Of a stretch of 64,000 nt of DNA, positions 42,911 to 51,975 are shown piece after piece. Numbering within the stretch: the first letter of the stretch is position 1; the number at the start of each line of letters is the position of its first letter. The stretch is from an uncultured Bacteroidales bacterium (GTDB lineage: Bacteria > Bacteroidota > Bacteroidia > Bacteroidales > UBA932). The stretch is taken from NCBI GenBank assembly GCA_900319485.1, contig ONOQ01000010.1, positions 19,957 to 83,956 on the forward strand, read 5' to 3'. The notes beneath the pieces were generated by a model, which was not told the DNA's origin, did not search any database, and saw nothing but the letters and a program-made list of their open reading frames with translations. The position numbers were made by a program, and so were the translations under genes.

Positions 42911-45900
42911 TTAAAGTGTGATACTGATTCCGCCCAGGATGTTGCGCTGCTGGGGGTAATAACCGTTGTTGACGCCAGGGGATTCGGGGTCTATTCCCTC
43001 GGGAAGGCCGTCTATGGTGAAGAGGTTGTTGCCCTCGACAAATACCCTGAGGGACTCCACACCAAATCTGCGGGTTATCTTCTGGGGAATGGTATAACCT
43101 ATCTGGGCAGTCTTAAGACGCACATATTTTCCGTCCTTCCACCAGAAACTGGAGGAGAGGCCGTTGTCTCCGCCGTGACCTGCGTTGCTGAGTGTTAGGC
43201 GGGGGAATGTACCGTTGGGGTTATCCAGGCTGTAGGCATTTTCAATGAGGAACAGAGGTGAATTTCCGCCCTCCTTGAAGGTCTTGGTCCAGATGGTGTC
43301 GTCGTCGTTGTCGTTGAAATAAGTACCGGTCATGGAAACCTGGAAAAGGGCGCCTCCGGTAAACTGGAGATTCATATCGAATCCGTTCCAGCCCACGTTG
43401 AGGTTTAGGCCGAACGTGAGTTCGGGCCGATTGCTCTTTCCAAAAATACCGCGGTCCTGCCAGTCAATCTGGCCGTCGCCGTTGAGGTCAGTGTATTTTA
43501 TGTCGCCGATATTTGGACGGGTGCCGTACCAGGCGCTGTTATCTATCTCTTCCTCGCTCTTGTAGAGGCCCTCTGCCAGCCAGCCCCAGTGGGAGCCGTA
43601 TGTGGTTCCGCTCACCTTCTGCCACTCGGGTACATTGGGGTCGTCGTTATATTTGAGCCAGCGGGTCTTGGAGTATGTAAGGGTACCCACAACCTCATAG
43701 AAGAACGGCTTGCCGCCAAGGTCGAAGCGGTTGCGGTGGCTGAGCTGGACGTCTATACCCTTGGCATCTATGGCGTTTCCGTTCACATAGGTGGGGAAAT
43801 AACCGCCCATGGAATCCGGGTGACCGCCTCCGTTGTAGGAGAGGATGTCGTAGGTATAGTTATAGAAGGCATCGATTTCTCCGCCAAGAAGGCCGTTCCA
43901 GAGGGAGAAATCCACGCCGGCGTTCCAGGACAGGGTCTTTTCCCAACTGAGGTCCTTGTTGGGGATGCCGTTTGTGTAATATGACGGGACTGCCGATGCT
44001 CCCGGATAAACCACCTTGGTTCCAAGCGCATACTTGCTGAGGAACATATAAGGGGATACGCCGTCATTACCAAGAAGACCCACGGAAGCCCTGAGTTTCA
44101 GGTTGTCCAGGAAATCGGCCCCTTGCATGAAGGACTCCTTGGAAAGATTCCAGCCGAGGGAAGCCGATGGGAAGAATCCCCAGCGTGTCTTTGTCATACC
44201 CGCAAACTTGTATGAGCCGTCGTATCGGCCCGTAAACTCGGCCAGGTATCGTTCGTCGTAATTGTAACGGATCCTTCCCACATAACCTGCGCTTCTGGAA
44301 GCGTCGCTGTAACCGGAAACGGGGTCTGAAGTGGGCTTGCCGTTGCTTATTTCAGGAAGAAGCGCAAACGGGACGTTCTGCACGTACGCCGCCAGGGAGT
44401 TTGTCTGGAAATCGCGTAGTTCGGCAAGGGCAAGGAAGTCTATGTTGTGCTTCCCGAAACTGTTCACATAACTGATGGAGGCCTGTCCGGTGATGGACTG
44501 GGCGTAATATGTGCCCTCTCCCACCCTGTTGCCGGAAGCGGAGCCGTTTACATCCACCATAGGGGAACTCCAGCCCCAGGTGCCGTCATCCGCGCGCACA
44601 CGTGCAAGCACATAATAGGTTGTGTCCAGGTTCTTGTTGTATGAGTTCAGGTAATCATAGGAGCCGTTCACCTTGAACTGCAGTCCCTTGACCCAGGGGA
44701 ACTCCCAGGTGAGTCCCGCATTGAGGGTGCCCTGGAAACTGTTGGTCTTCTTGTTTCCGCTTAGATTCAGGGCGGCCAGAGGGCTGTTGGGGAAGGTCTG
44801 GTTGGAGGCTATGGCACCGGTGTAATAGCCGTCTTGCATCTCCGGGAGGAAAGGATACATCCCTATCACCTGATGGGCAACGGAGAACCAGCCAACCTCG
44901 TAACCGGCGTCACCGTCGGAACCGCCGGAGAGGAAACGTGGGGTTTCCCTCCGTCCCACAACGCCGCTCATACCCAGATTGAATACAAGGTGTTTTGCGA
45001 TACGCGACTCCACATTTGCGCGGACATTGTACCTGCGGTAGTTGTACCCTGAGATATTACCCTTCTGGCCGAGGTAACCGGCCGATACGAAATAACGGTT
45101 TTTGTCGTTACCGCCCTGCACGGTTATGTTGTGCTTGGTGGTAAGACCGGTTCCAAAGACGCGCTTCGTGTAATCCACATTGTCCCAGCCGTCCGTGGGG
45201 TCTCCGTTGAGCATGGCATCAACGTTTGCCCGGGTAAAGTAAGGAGTATACTCGGCCTCGGAGGCTATTGCGCCGCTGGCCAGCTGGTCCATCATCTGGG
45301 CAAGGTTGTAATAGTACGCAAACTGGGGACCGTTCATAAAACGGGGGAAGTTGGCATTCATGGAAGCGCCAACAGAGCCGTTGTAAGTGATACGGGCATC
45401 TCCTTTCTCACCCTTCTTTGTGGTGATGATGATGACACCGCCGGCCGCCTTGAGGCCATACACTGCGGCGGAAGCGCCGTCCTTCAGAACGGATACGCTC
45501 TCGATATCGGCCGGATCTATATCGTTGATGCTCTCTACGGGGAAGCCGTCCACAACGTACGCCACGCCGTACACGGAGCCGCGGATGCGAAGCGACGCCT
45601 GGTCAAGGCCCGGCTCACCGGATTCCTGAACTGAGGAGATACCGGAGAGTTTACCGGCAAGCACCTGTGACACGTTTGTGGCGGGGGCCTTGAGGAGTTC
45701 GTCGCCCTTTATGGCCGATACAGCCGCCGTGAGGGTTTCCTTCTTGGCGGTGCCGTAACCAACCACCACTACGTCGTCCAGATACAGGGCGTCTTCCGTC
45801 ATCCGGACGTTGATGGCGCTGCGGCCGTCAAAGGTGAATTCCTGAGTTGCAAGGCCGAGGCAGGAGAACTCTATGACGCTGCCTTTGGCCGCCGGCATTG

Positions 45901-46084
45901 AATAACTGCCGTCGGCGCCGGTCATTGTGCCCTGCGAGGTGCCTTTCACCAGCACGGTGACTCCGGGAAGCGGCGCGCCGTCCTGGTCTGTCACCTTGCC
46001 GCGGAGCGTTCCCTGGGCAAAGGCCGGGACGGACAGCAGAAGCGCTGCCGCCACGGCGAATAACAATCTGGGTAAACCTTTCAT
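42911..46084 (-). CDS. SusC/RagA family TonB-dependent outer-membrane transporter
   Basis: A 1057-residue outer-membrane protein: signal peptide (1-23, cleavage after AFA), carboxypeptidase-like regulatory domain (GTLRGKVTDQDGAPLPGVTVLVKGT), a TonB-box-like stretch (DDVVVVGYGTAKKETLTAAV), the plug (VSQVLAGKLSGI, LRIRGS, VDGFPVESI, SVLKDGASAAVYG, VIIITTKKG) and a 22-strand barrel ending with ILGGISITL. It imports glycan fragments driven by TonB. It pairs with the adjoining SusD and follows the epimerase gene by 3 bases. Confidence 0.96.
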   Translation of the reverse strand: MKGLPRLLFAVAAALLLSVPAFAQGTLRGKVTDQDGAPLPGVTVLVKGTSQGTMTGADGSYSMPAAKGSVIEFSCLGLATQEFTFDGRSAINVRMTEDALYLDDVVVVGYGTAKKETLTAAVSAIKGDELLKAPATNVSQVLAGKLSGISSVQESGEPGLDQASLRIRGSVYGVAYVVDGFPVESINDIDPADIESVSVLKDGASAAVYGLKAAGGVIIITTKKGEKGDARITYNGSVGASMNANFPRFMNGPQFAYYYNLAQMMDQLASGAIASEAEYTPYFTRANVDAMLNGDPTDGWDNVDYTKRVFGTGLTTKHNITVQGGNDKNRYFVSAGYLGQKGNISGYNYRRYNVRANVESRIAKHLVFNLGMSGVVGRRETPRFLSGGSDGDAGYEVGWFSVAHQVIGMYPFLPEMQDGYYTGAIASNQTFPNSPLAALNLSGNKKTNSFQGTLNAGLTWEFPWVKGLQFKVNGSYDYLNSYNKNLDTTYYVLARVRADDGTWGWSSPMVDVNGSASGNRVGEGTYYAQSITGQASISYVNSFGKHNIDFLALAELRDFQTNSLAAYVQNVPFALLPEISNGKPTSDPVSGYSDASRSAGYVGRIRYNYDERYLAEFTGRYDGSYKFAGMTKTRWGFFPSASLGWNLSKESFMQGADFLDNLKLRASVGLLGNDGVSPYMFLSKYALGTKVVYPGASAVPSYYTNGIPNKDLSWEKTLSWNAGVDFSLWNGLLGGEIDAFYNYTYDILSYNGGGHPDSMGGYFPTYVNGNAIDAKGIDVQLSHRNRFDLGGKPFFYEVVGTLTYSKTRWLKYNDDPNVPEWQKVSGTTYGSHWGWLAEGLYKSEEEIDNSAWYGTRPNIGDIKYTDLNGDGQIDWQDRGIFGKSNRPELTFGLNLNVGWNGFDMNLQFTGGALFQVSMTGTYFNDNDDDTIWTKTFKEGGNSPLFLIENAYSLDNPNGTFPRLTLSNAGHGGDNGLSSSFWWKDGKYVRLKTAQIGYTIPQKITRRFGVESLRVFVEGNNLFTIDGLPEGIDPESPGVNNGYYPQQRNILGGISITL

Positions 46085-46087
46085 AGT

Positions 46088-47272
46088 TTATTGTTTGTCT
46101 GCTATTTCCTGTAAGATTGTACTTATCTGATAGAGGCCGCGGGGCACGTGGAAGCATCCCTTCCACTTGCCGCCCTTAAGAGGCAGAAGGACCTCTCCCC
46201 TGCGGTTGAGGTAGCCGTACCACTCCGGATAATCCTTATCCTTGAAATGGGTCCAGAGGTAGTTATCCAGTTTTTCAAACCACTCCAGGCATTTTTCATT
46301 GCCCGTAAGCTCATAACCTTTGATCATACAGATGGCGCTCTCAAGATGCACCCACCAGAGTTTCTGGTCCCACTCCAGTTCCTGGGTGGGATAACCCTTG
46401 CGGTCCATAAAGTAGAATATTCCGCCATACTCCTTGTCCCAGCCGTAGTCAATCACGCGGAGGGCTATCGCCACGCTCTTGTCAATGATATCCTGCCTGT
46501 GGAGGCGGAGACCCAGGTTCATCATGAACCACAGGGCCTCAAGGTCGTGGCCCGGGTTGATGCGGCGGCCCTCGAAGCAGTCAATGAGGCTTCCGTCCGG
46601 GGCCAGGTTTTCCACCATAACGCCAAGGTCCGGCTGGTAGAACACGTCAAATACCTCGTGGAGGGCTTCCTCTATGGTCTTGTCAAGGAGAGACTTGTCC
46701 TCAATGATGGGTTCTATCTCCAGGGCCATGTTGCAGATTATCATAGGAAGGGCGAAGTCCTTCATGGGACGCGTTCCGGGAACGGCCTTGAGCCAGCGGC
46801 CCTTGGGGTTGGACCTGCGGTCAAGGATGCGCTGGAAAGTTTTGCGCGCAATATCGGCCCAATGCTCCTCACCGGTTGCCACCGCCAACTGGGCGAACGC
46901 CATACAGGCGAAAGTGTTGGAGAAGATGTTGTAGGGGGCTATGATGGGCTTTCCTTCACGGGTGAGGGAGAAGTAGAAGTCATAGTTTCCGTCGTGACCG
47001 TATTTCTCCAGGAACTTTCCGCCCTGAAGGGCGCACTCAAGCCACTGCGGATTTTTCTCCACTTTATTATAAAGCATAGCGAACATCCACACTTCCCTTC
47101 CCTGCAGCCAGACGAACTTGTCCGTGTCAAAAACGCTTCCGTCACGGTTAAGGCAGGTGAAATATCCTCCGTACTCAAGGTCCTGGGACTTTTCCAGCCA
47201 GAAGGGCAACACGCTGCCATACAGTTCTTTACGGTAGCGCTCCGCCATTTGACCAAAACTTTCTTTCATCAT
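46088..47272 (-). CDS. AGE family epimerase (N-acylglucosamine 2-epimerase-like)
   Basis: A 394-residue cytoplasmic (alpha/alpha)6-barrel protein. Family residues are KFVWLQGREVWMFAMLY (about 52-68, Arg), RINPGHDLEALWFMMN (about 237-252, His/Glu) and KLWWVHLESAICMIKGYELTG (about 309-329, His/Glu), with KGCFHVPRGLY near the end. The GCFHVPR ending resembles GlcNAc 2-epimerase (renin-binding protein) more than cellobiose epimerase, so interconversion of GlcNAc and ManNAc is the favoured guess. It is the first gene of the PUL operon, with a complete promoter, and faces the ROK regulator. Confidence 0.82.
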   Translation of the reverse strand: MMKESFGQMAERYRKELYGSVLPFWLEKSQDLEYGGYFTCLNRDGSVFDTDKFVWLQGREVWMFAMLYNKVEKNPQWLECALQGGKFLEKYGHDGNYDFYFSLTREGKPIIAPYNIFSNTFACMAFAQLAVATGEEHWADIARKTFQRILDRRSNPKGRWLKAVPGTRPMKDFALPMIICNMALEIEPIIEDKSLLDKTIEEALHEVFDVFYQPDLGVMVENLAPDGSLIDCFEGRRINPGHDLEALWFMMNLGLRLHRQDIIDKSVAIALRVIDYGWDKEYGGIFYFMDRKGYPTQELEWDQKLWWVHLESAICMIKGYELTGNEKCLEWFEKLDNYLWTHFKDKDYPEWYGYLNRRGEVLLPLKGGKWKGCFHVPRGLYQISTILQEIADKQ

Positions 47273-47313
47273 TTTGGGTTTAGTGTTTATATGGTTTTTC
47301 GGTTAAGTCTCCA

Positions 47314-47343
47314 CAAATATATAAATAAATCGAAATACTCCAA
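47314..47343 (-). promoter_or_regulatory. Promoter of the AGE-SusCD operon
   Basis: On the minus strand TTG (47341-47343), a 19-base spacer and TATATTTG (47314-47321), giving a ~41-base leader before the epimerase start. Confidence 0.65.
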
Positions 47344-47376
47344 AACTTTTTCTCAAAATTTTTACAACATCGCGCA

Positions 47377-47401
47377 ACTTTTTAACGATTCATTAAAAAG
47401 T
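47377..47401. promoter_or_regulatory. Candidate ROK operator between divergent promoters
   Basis: ACTTTTTAA, seven bases, TTAAAAAGT: perfect 9-base arms. AT-rich spaced palindromes of this shape are the known targets of ROK repressors such as NagC and Mlc. It lies next to the -33 element of the ROK gene and between the two divergent promoters. Confidence 0.55.
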
Positions 47402-47403
47402 GT

Positions 47404-47434
47404 TTGCAATTAAGATTTCTATTCGTTATATTTG
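47404..47434 (+). promoter_or_regulatory. Promoter of the ROK regulator gene
   Basis: TTG at 47404-47406, a 20-base spacer and TATATTTG at 47427-47434, 26 bases before the ATG. Confidence 0.65.
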
Positions 47435-47460
47435 CAAAAACCTGAGCCACTCGTACCATA

Positions 47461-48663
47461 ATGGATCCCCTGTCCCAGAATATCAGCGGGCATTACGCCC
47501 CGGAAAAGAAAACCATCCTGTCCCTCTGCTCCAACCGCCAGGGATACAGCATAGCGGATTTTGCGCGGCTCCTGGACGCAAGCATCCCTAAAGTAACTCG
47601 TATAGTGTCGGAAATGGTGGCCGACGGCTACCTTGTGGACCTTGGGAAAACGGGGTCCTCAGGAGGACGGCGCGCAAGCATTTTCGGCCTCAATCCAAAG
47701 GCCGGATACTTTGTGGGGGTGCACGTTGAGCAGGAACGCATCACAGTTGCCGCAACGGATTTCCCGGGCCAACTTGTCCACGCCGTGGAAAGCATTCCCT
47801 TCCACCTTGAAAAGACGGAAGAATCCGTGCGAGAGATGTGCCTTGCCGTGAGGAAATGCCTGGAGTCCAAGATGAGGATTGACAGTTCCGCCGTGGCGGG
47901 TTACGGGGTTGACATCACTGGCCGCGTAAACCACGGAACCGGTTACAGTTACTCCTTCTTCATAAGCGAGGAAAAGCCGTTCAGGGACCTTCTGGAGGCC
48001 GAATTCGGAAAACCCGTGGTGGTGGAGAACGACTCCCGCGCAATGGCGTGGGGAGAGTATATGAGCAGTCTCCCTGGCACTGAAGGAGACATCCTCTTCC
48101 TCAACGTTGGCTGGGGCCTTGGTATGGGTATGGTGATGGACGGGAGACTCTACTACGGGAAATCAGGCTTTTCCGGAGAGATAGGGCACTTCCCCCTCCT
48201 TGACAACAACATTCCGTGCCGATGCGGAAAGATAGGCTGCCTGGAAACAGGCGCATCCGGAAGCGCCCTCCACAGGCTTGTTGTGGGGAAACTCTCCGGG
48301 GGGCGCGCCTCCGTTCTGTCAAAGTCCTATGCCGCCGGGGAGGAAATCACCCTTGACAGCATACTTGACGCGGTGAAAAAGGAGGATGTCCTCTGCATAG
48401 AATGCGTGGAGGAGGTTGGAGAAACGCTGGGACGCGCCGTAGCCGGCCTAATAAACATCTTCAACCCCAACATAGTGGTCATAGGGGGAAGGCTCTGCGC
48501 CACGGAAAAATACCTCATTCCGCCATTAAGGAGCACGGTAAACAAACTCTCCCTCAACCTTGTGAACAGCGACACAGTTATCAAAGTGTCAGGGCTTGGA
48601 GAGAAGGCCGGAGCAATAGGCTCCAGCCTCCTTGCAAAGCACAGTTACCTGATAAAACAATAA
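47461..48663 (+). CDS. ROK family transcriptional regulator (NagC/XylR-like)
   Basis: A 400-residue protein. The N-terminal winged helix-turn-helix (about 14-70, SIADFARLLDASIPKVTRIVSEMVADGYLVDLG) precedes a ROK sugar-kinase-like domain. GYGVDITGRVN, the glucose-binding GEIGHFPLLDNN (about 239-250) and the zinc motif CRCGKIGCLET (about 253-263) are intact. ROK repressors release DNA on binding a sugar or sugar phosphate. Its divergent position and the palindrome at 47377 suggest control of the AGE-SusCD operon and of itself. Confidence 0.9.
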   Translation: MDPLSQNISGHYAPEKKTILSLCSNRQGYSIADFARLLDASIPKVTRIVSEMVADGYLVDLGKTGSSGGRRASIFGLNPKAGYFVGVHVEQERITVAATDFPGQLVHAVESIPFHLEKTEESVREMCLAVRKCLESKMRIDSSAVAGYGVDITGRVNHGTGYSYSFFISEEKPFRDLLEAEFGKPVVVENDSRAMAWGEYMSSLPGTEGDILFLNVGWGLGMGMVMDGRLYYGKSGFSGEIGHFPLLDNNIPCRCGKIGCLETGASGSALHRLVVGKLSGGRASVLSKSYAAGEEITLDSILDAVKKEDVLCIECVEEVGETLGRAVAGLINIFNPNIVVIGGRLCATEKYLIPPLRSTVNKLSLNLVNSDTVIKVSGLGEKAGAIGSSLLAKHSYLIKQ

Positions 48664-48674
48664 ACTTCATCAAT

Positions 48675-49760
48675 ATGGAAAACCGCAGAGATTTCTTGAA
48701 AAAAGGCGCCGTGGCAGCCGTGGCGGCACCGCTTCTGGCATCGGCCTGTAAACCTTCAGACAAAGACAGATACGGCATTGAACTGGATTCTTCCGTAAAA
48801 TCCAAACTCATTGTGGAGAAGGCCAACGCCCTTCCCATAACGGGAACTTTCCTGGACGAGATTTCCCACGACATCCCCCATCAGAACTGGGGAGAGGCGG
48901 AGTGGGACCGTGACTTCCGCTATATGAAGGATATGGGGATTGACACCGTAATTGACATCCGCTGCGGTTACCGGAAATTCATCACCTACCCTTCACCGTA
49001 CCTTCTCAAGAAGGGCTGCTATATGCCTTCCGTAGACCTTATAGACATGTTCTGCCGATTGGCCCAGAAGTACGGGATGAAGTTCTGGCTGGGCCTCTAC
49101 GATTCCGGAAAATACTGGGATACCGGAGATATGAGTTACGAGGTAGAGGCCAATAAGTTTGTGATTGACGAGATCTGGGAGCGCTACGGCTCCAAATACT
49201 CAAGTTTTGGCGGCTGGTACATCTCCGGAGAGATTTCCAGGGCCACCAAGGGTGCCATCGAGAGTTTCCGCACCATGGGCCGCCAGTGCAAGGAGGTCAG
49301 CGGCGGGCTTCCCACATTCATCTCCCCCTGGATAGACGGCAAGAAAGCCGTGGATGCCGCCAGCGGCAACATCACAAGGGAGCAGGCCGTGGGAATAGAG
49401 CAGCACGAGAGGGAGTGGAACGAGATCTTTGACGGCATCCATGAATATGTAGACGCCTGCGCCTTCCAGGACGGGCACATAGACTACGACGAACTTGACG
49501 CCTTCTTCTCAGTGAACAAGAAACTGGCCGACAGATACGGCATGCAGTGCTGGACCAACGCCGAATCCTTTGACAGGGACATGCCCATACGCTTTTTCCC
49601 CATCAAGTTCGATAAACTGCGCCTGAAACTGGAGGCCGCAAAGCGCTGCGGCTATGACAAGGCCATAACCTTTGAGTTCTCACACTTTATGAGCCCCCAG
49701 AGCGCATATGCCCAGGCGGGCCATCTGTACGACCGTTACCGCGAATACTTCGGAATCTAG
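48675..49760 (+). CDS. DUF4434-like TIM-barrel protein with Tat-like signal
   Basis: The start MENRRDFLKKGAVAAVAAPLLASAC was chosen because it gives a twin-Arg signal followed by a Cys; the frame is open further upstream inside the ROK gene. The 361-residue product has a barrel beginning ITGTFLDEISHDIPHQNWGEAEWDRDFRYMKDMGIDTVIDIRCGYR, typical of DUF4434, with GGWYISGEISR (about 177-187; Glu possible catalytic acid) and FTNAESFDRDMP-like late strand (WTNAESFDRD). DUF4434 proteins are putative glycosidases in Bacteroidota glycan loci. It lies 11 bases after the ROK gene and 3 before the GH3 gene. Confidence 0.75.
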   Translation: MENRRDFLKKGAVAAVAAPLLASACKPSDKDRYGIELDSSVKSKLIVEKANALPITGTFLDEISHDIPHQNWGEAEWDRDFRYMKDMGIDTVIDIRCGYRKFITYPSPYLLKKGCYMPSVDLIDMFCRLAQKYGMKFWLGLYDSGKYWDTGDMSYEVEANKFVIDEIWERYGSKYSSFGGWYISGEISRATKGAIESFRTMGRQCKEVSGGLPTFISPWIDGKKAVDAASGNITREQAVGIEQHEREWNEIFDGIHEYVDACAFQDGHIDYDELDAFFSVNKKLADRYGMQCWTNAESFDRDMPIRFFPIKFDKLRLKLEAAKRCGYDKAITFEFSHFMSPQSAYAQAGHLYDRYREYFGI

Positions 49761-49763
49761 AAT

Positions 49764-51974
49764 ATGAAAAAAGTCTTTTTTGCCCTTGCCGTACTGGCTG
49801 TAGCAGGCTGCGCACGGCAGCATAACCCATCATTGGAAGAAAAGGTGGAGAATACCCTCTCCCAGATGACCCTTCAGGAGAAAGTGGCCATGACCCACGC
49901 CCAGTCCAAGTTCTCCAGCGCCGGCGTACCAAGGCTTGGAATCCCTGAACTTTGGCACACGGACGGTCCTCACGGCATCCGTCCGGAGGTCCTTTGGGAC
50001 GACTGGGACCAGGCCGGCTGGACCAACGACTCCTGCACCGCATTCCCGGCCCTCATTAACCTCGCCGCCACCTGGAACAGGGAAATGAGCGCACTGTACG
50101 GAGACTGCATCGGCCAGGAAGCCCGCTACCGCAAAAAAGACATCCTGCTTGGCCCCGGCGTCAATATCTGCCGCACTCCTCTGGGGGGCCGCACCTTTGA
50201 GTATATGGGCGAAGACCCCTATCTTGCCGCCCAGATGGTTGTACCTTATGTGAAGGGAGTCCAAAAGAACGGGGTTGCCGCATGCGTAAAGCACTTTGCC
50301 GTGAACAACCAGGAGATGAGACGCACCGCCACCAACTCCGTGGTGGATGACAGAACCATGTACGAGATCTACCTCCCGGCCTTCAAGGCTGCCGTTCAAG
50401 AAGGCGGCGCCTGGGCCATAATGGGCTCCTACAACCTCTGGAACGGAGAATTCAACTGCCACAACCACAGGCTCCTGAACGACATCCTGAAGGGGGAATG
50501 GGGCTTTGACGGGGTGGTGATAAGCGACTGGGGCGGATGCCGTGAAGACGATGCCGCCATCACAGGGGGCCTTGACATTGAGATGGGCACCTGGACAAAT
50601 GGCCTTAGGGGCGCAGCCTCCAACGGCTATGATGAGTACCACCTGGCAAATCCTTATCTGGAGCGTCTGAGGGACGGAAGGGCCACGGAAGAAGTGCTCA
50701 ATGACAAAGTTCGCCGCATACTCAGAACAGTTTACCGCACTTCCATGAGCGACACCCCGCATTACGGCAGTTTCACTTCCCCGGAGCATTTCCAGGCCGC
50801 CCGTGACATTGCGGCCGACGGCATTGTGCTCCTGAAAAACGGGGGCGCCCTGCCGCTTGACTCTTCCGTCATTCCCGGCTCTGACCGGGAATCTCTCCCC
50901 CGTATCCTCCTCGTTGGCGAAAACGCTTACAAGATGATGGTGGTGGGCGGCGGCAGTTCCAACCTGAAGACAAAATACGAGGTCATTCCTCTGGAAGCCC
51001 TGAGGGAGGCATTTGACGGAAAGGCCGATGTAATGTGGGAACGCGGATACGTTGGAGACACCACAACCGTTTACAACAGGGTTGTGACCGGGCAGGTCCT
51101 GAAAGAATCCCGCAGCCCCCAAGAACTCCTACAGGATGCTGTGAGTGCCGCAAAAGAGGCCGATTACGTGATCTATATCGGCGGCCTCAACAAGAGTTTC
51201 TACCAGGACAACGAGGGCACAGACCGCTTTGACATCACCCTCCCCTACTGCCAGAATGAACTGATTGACGCCCTGGCGGAAGTTACCCCGAATCTCATCG
51301 TTGTAAACATCTCCGGCTCCCCCGTGGCTATGCCCTGGGCCGGGAAAGCAAACGCCATAGTCCAGGCCTGGTACGGCGGCTCCGAGAGCGGCCACGCCCT
51401 TGCCGATGTCCTCACCGGAAAGGTGAATCCTTCCGGAAAACTGCCTTTCACTATGCCCCTGGCAACGGCCGACGGTCCCCTGAAGTCTCCCCGCCAGTAT
51501 CCAGGCGTCCAGGAAGAAGGCAAGGAGTGGTGGCAGGAGTACTACACGGAAGGCATCTTTGTGGGTTACCGCTGGTACGACACAAATGGCATTGCCGTGC
51601 AGTATCCCTTCGGCCACGGCCTCAGTTACACCAGTTTTGAAATCTCAGACGCCCGCGTAAAGAAAAGCGGCAAGGGATTCAAGGTTTCGGCCACCCTTAT
51701 AAATACAGGAGAAAGGGCCGGAGCAGAGGTTGTGCAGCTTTATATCAGAGACTCAGAGGCTTCCGTGGAGCGCCCCTCCAAGGAACTCAAAGGCTTTGAG
51801 AAAGTTTATCTGGAGCCTGGGGAGAGCCGCCGTCTGGAATTCAGTATCGACCCTGACGCACTCAGTTTCTTTGATGCCGATGCCCACCGGTGGGTTGCCG
51901 AACCAGGCGAATTCCACGCGCTCCTGGGCACCTCTTCGGCCGATATCCGGGCCGATATCCCTTTTAAGCTGTAG
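49764..51974 (+). CDS. Glycoside hydrolase family 3 (beta-glucosidase-like)
   Basis: A 736-residue secreted enzyme with a lipoprotein-type start (AVLAVAGC, Cys14). The GH3 N-terminal barrel shows PELWHTDGPHGIRPE, CVKHFAVNNQE (about 177-187) and the nucleophile Asp in DGVVISDWGG (about 250-259). The C-terminal sandwich follows with LLKNGGALPLD, a fibronectin-III-like end (VQLYIRDSEASVERPSKELKGFEKVYLEPGES) and standard length. Residues 369-377 (VIPGSDRES) come from an in-frame palindromic element. It probably removes terminal beta-linked sugars in the periplasm. The mutarotase-like gene follows after 1 base. Confidence 0.93.
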   Translation: MKKVFFALAVLAVAGCARQHNPSLEEKVENTLSQMTLQEKVAMTHAQSKFSSAGVPRLGIPELWHTDGPHGIRPEVLWDDWDQAGWTNDSCTAFPALINLAATWNREMSALYGDCIGQEARYRKKDILLGPGVNICRTPLGGRTFEYMGEDPYLAAQMVVPYVKGVQKNGVAACVKHFAVNNQEMRRTATNSVVDDRTMYEIYLPAFKAAVQEGGAWAIMGSYNLWNGEFNCHNHRLLNDILKGEWGFDGVVISDWGGCREDDAAITGGLDIEMGTWTNGLRGAASNGYDEYHLANPYLERLRDGRATEEVLNDKVRRILRTVYRTSMSDTPHYGSFTSPEHFQAARDIAADGIVLLKNGGALPLDSSVIPGSDRESLPRILLVGENAYKMMVVGGGSSNLKTKYEVIPLEALREAFDGKADVMWERGYVGDTTTVYNRVVTGQVLKESRSPQELLQDAVSAAKEADYVIYIGGLNKSFYQDNEGTDRFDITLPYCQNELIDALAEVTPNLIVVNISGSPVAMPWAGKANAIVQAWYGGSESGHALADVLTGKVNPSGKLPFTMPLATADGPLKSPRQYPGVQEEGKEWWQEYYTEGIFVGYRWYDTNGIAVQYPFGHGLSYTSFEISDARVKKSGKGFKVSATLINTGERAGAEVVQLYIRDSEASVERPSKELKGFEKVYLEPGESRRLEFSIDPDALSFFDADAHRWVAEPGEFHALLGTSSADIRADIPFKL
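50868..50895. repeat. In-frame palindromic element in the GH3 gene
   Basis: GTCATTCCCGG, short loop, CCGGGAATCTC, translated VIPGSDRES. Same family as the elements at 52152, 57015 and 61113. Confidence 0.75.
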
Positions 51975-51975
51975 G

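Noticed and set aside
46148-47413. 421-codon open frame opposite the AGE epimerase
   Set aside because: It is a shadow frame of a GC-rich gene; the minus-strand protein has clear AGE motifs and a promoter.
48402-48674. Upstream extension of the DUF4434-like gene
   Set aside because: It lies inside the ROK regulator and would hide the Tat-like signal that begins at 48675.
49830-51122. 430-codon open frame opposite the GH3 gene
   Set aside because: Shadow frame; the GH3 catalytic motifs are unambiguous on the + strand.
51730-51975. Upstream extension of the mutarotase-like gene
   Set aside because: It is wholly within GH3 in another frame; the start at 51976 gives a normal N-terminus.
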